Below, one piece after another: positions 61,928 through 64,000 of a stretch of DNA of 64,000 nucleotides. Every line of letters begins with the position of its first letter. Position 1 is the stretch's first letter. Below the pieces are notes generated by a model. It did not search any database. It had not been told where the DNA came from and saw only the letters and a program-made list of their open reading frames with translations. Origin of the DNA: Owenia fusiformis (Eukaryota > Annelida > Polychaeta > Sabellida > Oweniidae). The translations under genes and the position numbers were made by a program. The stretch is from the NCBI GenBank assembly GCA_903813345.2, contig CAIIXF020000001.1, forward strand, positions 53,771,885 to 53,835,884. Direction: 5' to 3'.

Positions 61928-61990
61928 GTAAGTTGTCTTTTCAACATTTTATTTTTCTGGTAATAGATGGTTGTTAAGCCACTGTTTTGT

Positions 61991-62180
61991 GATTGGCAAT
62001 TTGCATTTGGTGTGTGTAATAGTTGGCAATTGGCATTTGGTGTGTGTTATAGTTGACAATTGGCATTTGGTGTGTGTAATAGTTGGCAATTGGCATTTGG
62101 TGTGTGTAATAATTGGCAATTGGCATTTGGTGTGTGTAATAGATGGCAATTGGCATTTGGTGTGTGTAATAGTTGATAAA
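61991..62180. repeat. 30-bp tandem repeat (6 copies)
   Basis: Unit agttggcaattggcatttgg plus tgtgtgtaat, spaced exactly 30 bp from 61991 to 62141 with a broken seventh. It lies 64 bp after the exon 36 donor and does not include it. Confidence 0.95.
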
Positions 62181-62604
62181 GAGCACTGCTCTTCCATGTT
62201 TAGGTGTAGACTGTAGACCATGGCAGCTTATCTTAAAGTCCGTGAATGATCATGAGAGAAAAGGAAGACTACCCATGTTACTTAGATTTAAAAAATAGTA
62301 ACAGTAAATGTTTATATTGATTATGCATGTAATTTATTTATATTCCTGTATACATTACAGGATGTCACAAAAGCAACAGCTTTCCCACCAAATACAACAA
62401 AAACTACTCTCTCATACATCTTTTCTCAAGTTGATTGTACATAATCAGATACCTTGATGGATAATGATCTTAATAACTATGCAGTATAAAAGCAGAACTT
62501 ATTTGGAAGTCCTTGATAAAGCTACAGTATTACAGTTTGAGCACTAAATAAAAGAGTTCATGTAGTTGATTTCTATTACCACTTCAAAACCATAGTGGTT
62601 TGAG

Positions 62605-63125
62605 ATCTCATAGTGCACTGGTGATCCACTCGATTACTCTGGCCAAAATGTCAGAACCTCTAATGTATGATTTTTCTTTTTTCCTTATTTCACGCATTGT
62701 AGGCAGAATTCCCACAACATTTTACCACAAACGTGTGTCAGTATCATATGTTTAAGAAAATGTACATGTTTGCGAACAAATGGTTCAGAAGACTACAGAA
62801 TCGTCAATTTAATACCTCACATTTGTTACATAAACGGAATGTCAAAAAATGGTCAAGATCCGCACCTACCCATTCCGTTTACGTAACAATAGTGAGGTAT
62901 TAGATCGAAGATTCTGTTGTCTTCTTACCTATTTGTTCGCAAACATATACATTTTCTTAAAATAAATATATGATACTGACACACGTTTTTGATCAAAATG
63001 TTTTGGGAATTCTGCCTCCAATGTGTGAAATAAAGAAAAATCGCACCTTTGAGGTTCTGACATTTTGTTACCGAAACAAATCGTTTCATTAACCAGCATA
63101 ATCAAATGGATCATTAGTGATAGTT
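62605..63125. repeat. Large imperfect palindrome (arms about 250 bp)
   Basis: Left arm markers aaaatgtcagaacctc, atgtttgcgaacaaatggtt and gttacataaacggaatg recur as reverse complements on the right (gaggttctgacatttt, ctatttgttcgcaaacatat, cattccgtttacgtaac). Centre near 62858 with a spacer of about 20 bp. Outer parts (ctggtgatccactcgattac / atggatcattagtg) also pair weakly. Would fold into a long hairpin; probably a foldback element. Confidence 0.85.
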
Positions 63126-63535
63126 TCCAATATTGTCTAGACAGGTATCCCCTATTTGTGTATTTTACATTTTGAATACGCTCATCCACTGATGAATGAC
63201 CTCTTAAAAATACTTTTATTTTTAACATGGAAAATCCTCACTTCAGCAAATCCACGACTATTTATTTATTGCTCAGTCCATATTTCTATGACATTGATTA
63301 TTAATTGCTAGCAAGAGATATAGATTATCTGTTTTTATTACCACATGCACATGTTGAAATTTTCACCTACAATATATGACTTTCTATATAGATGGAAAAA
63401 TAGATGGCACTATTGGTTTTGGCCAGACTAGAATACATGAATTACCTATTTGTAAAATTTGAATCTTAGATTTTACTGTCTTACATAGATCTTATTAAAT
63501 TTGTATATGTACATGTACATATGAGTATCATGTCT

Positions 63536-63735
63536 TTAGCCCAAACACTTCTTTACTTTATTCCAATAGCCAATTGTGGCACTACTTTGACATCCCTTGG
63601 GTCCTCCATTGTGTATTCTAGCATAGTCCTCACATGTAGGTGTACGTCCTCCAGTGCAGTATGTACCATAGCGATTCATGTAAGCCACGACGCAAGTCTT
63701 GGAACAAGCCATCTGTGTGGTACAGGTTTTGTAAT
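63536..63735 (-). CDS. Invertebrate-type (i-type) lysozyme, last exon
   Basis: Acceptor ctattccag at 63736-63744 on the - strand, then 66 codons to a TAA. Destabilase/i-type lysozyme C-terminal half: DYKTCTTQMACSKTCV, AYMNRYGTYCTGGRTPTCED, YARIHNGGPKGC, ATIGYWNKVKKCLG. The cysteine spacing and the RIHNGGP.GC motif are diagnostic. I-type lysozymes cleave peptidoglycan and serve defence or digestion. The catalytic Glu and Asp sit in upstream exons, which would be right of the window, so activity cannot be judged. It is antisense to the fibrocystin-L gene, probably in one of its introns. Confidence 0.92.
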
Positions 63736-64000
63736 CTGGAATAGGACCCAACATAAAATGAAAAGATAAAACTGTATAGTGGCATATGTGTATGGCTGAT
63801 CGATTAAGATCCCCTTCAAAGATATTAATCTAAAGTTGGTCTAATTTCAGATATTCATATATTGTGTTCTAATAGTTGATTTGAAAATGACTGTATTTAC
63901 ACCTTAAGCTGTGAACAAAGTCAACATTTCACCCGGGGTATATTCGCGAACAATATCCCTGGTGATACGAGTAATGTGTGACGTCATAACGGTGGGCCGT

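Noticed and set aside
61949-62221. Open frames of THTKCQLPI-type repeats
   Set aside because: Translation of the 30-bp tandem repeat; no signs of a gene.
1-64000. tRNA, rRNA or other structured RNA genes
   Set aside because: I saw no tRNA-like cloverleaf with A and B boxes or any rRNA stretch by eye. A covariance-model scan was not possible here.

Overview
The window comes from an intron-rich, AT-rich invertebrate animal genome. It holds split genes with GT-AG introns, animal receptor and ion-channel genes, an invertebrate-type lysozyme, LINE and mariner relics, and short-motif repeats typical of marine invertebrates. I cannot fix the phylum from sequence alone. A hemichordate, amphioxus or lophotrochozoan would all fit.

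One gene dominates. A fibrocystin-L (PKHD1L1)-like gene runs along the + strand across nearly the whole window. I traced 36 consecutive exons from 669 to 61927, and every junction is phase-consistent (6,806 nt, about 2,268 residues). The gene is open at both ends: the start codon and signal peptide lie to the left, and the C-terminal half (parallel beta-helix, second G8, transmembrane segment) lies to the right. Domain order is IPT/TIG, PA14, a central fibrocystin region, a run of IPT/TIG repeats with a cupredoxin-like module in the middle, then the first G8 domain. I judge the match to vertebrate fibrocystin-L from remembered family features, not from an alignment.

Two giant introns carry other genes. 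The 16.4 kb intron (18036-34395) holds a decayed LINE (- strand), an intronless class A GPCR (+) preceded by a 93-bp minisatellite, and a two-exon Cys-loop ligand-gated channel (-) with an atypical pore. The 14.3 kb intron (37529-51867) holds an intronless GT61 glycosyltransferase (-) and several members of a CCGTCC/ATAACTC repeat family. At the right edge is the last exon of an i-type lysozyme (-).

The most striking feature is that three introns of the fibrocystin-L gene begin with tandem arrays whose unit straddles the exon-intron boundary, so every copy carries its own 5' splice site: 69 bp x 9 (5463-6104), 48 bp x roughly 75-80 (8722-13110, split by a LINE fragment) and 40 bp x 5 (14956-15155). 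The 48-bp unit is 16 codons and stays open in the exon frame at first, so use of a downstream donor could add 16-residue steps to the protein. A fourth array (93 bp) ends almost at the start codon of the nested GPCR.
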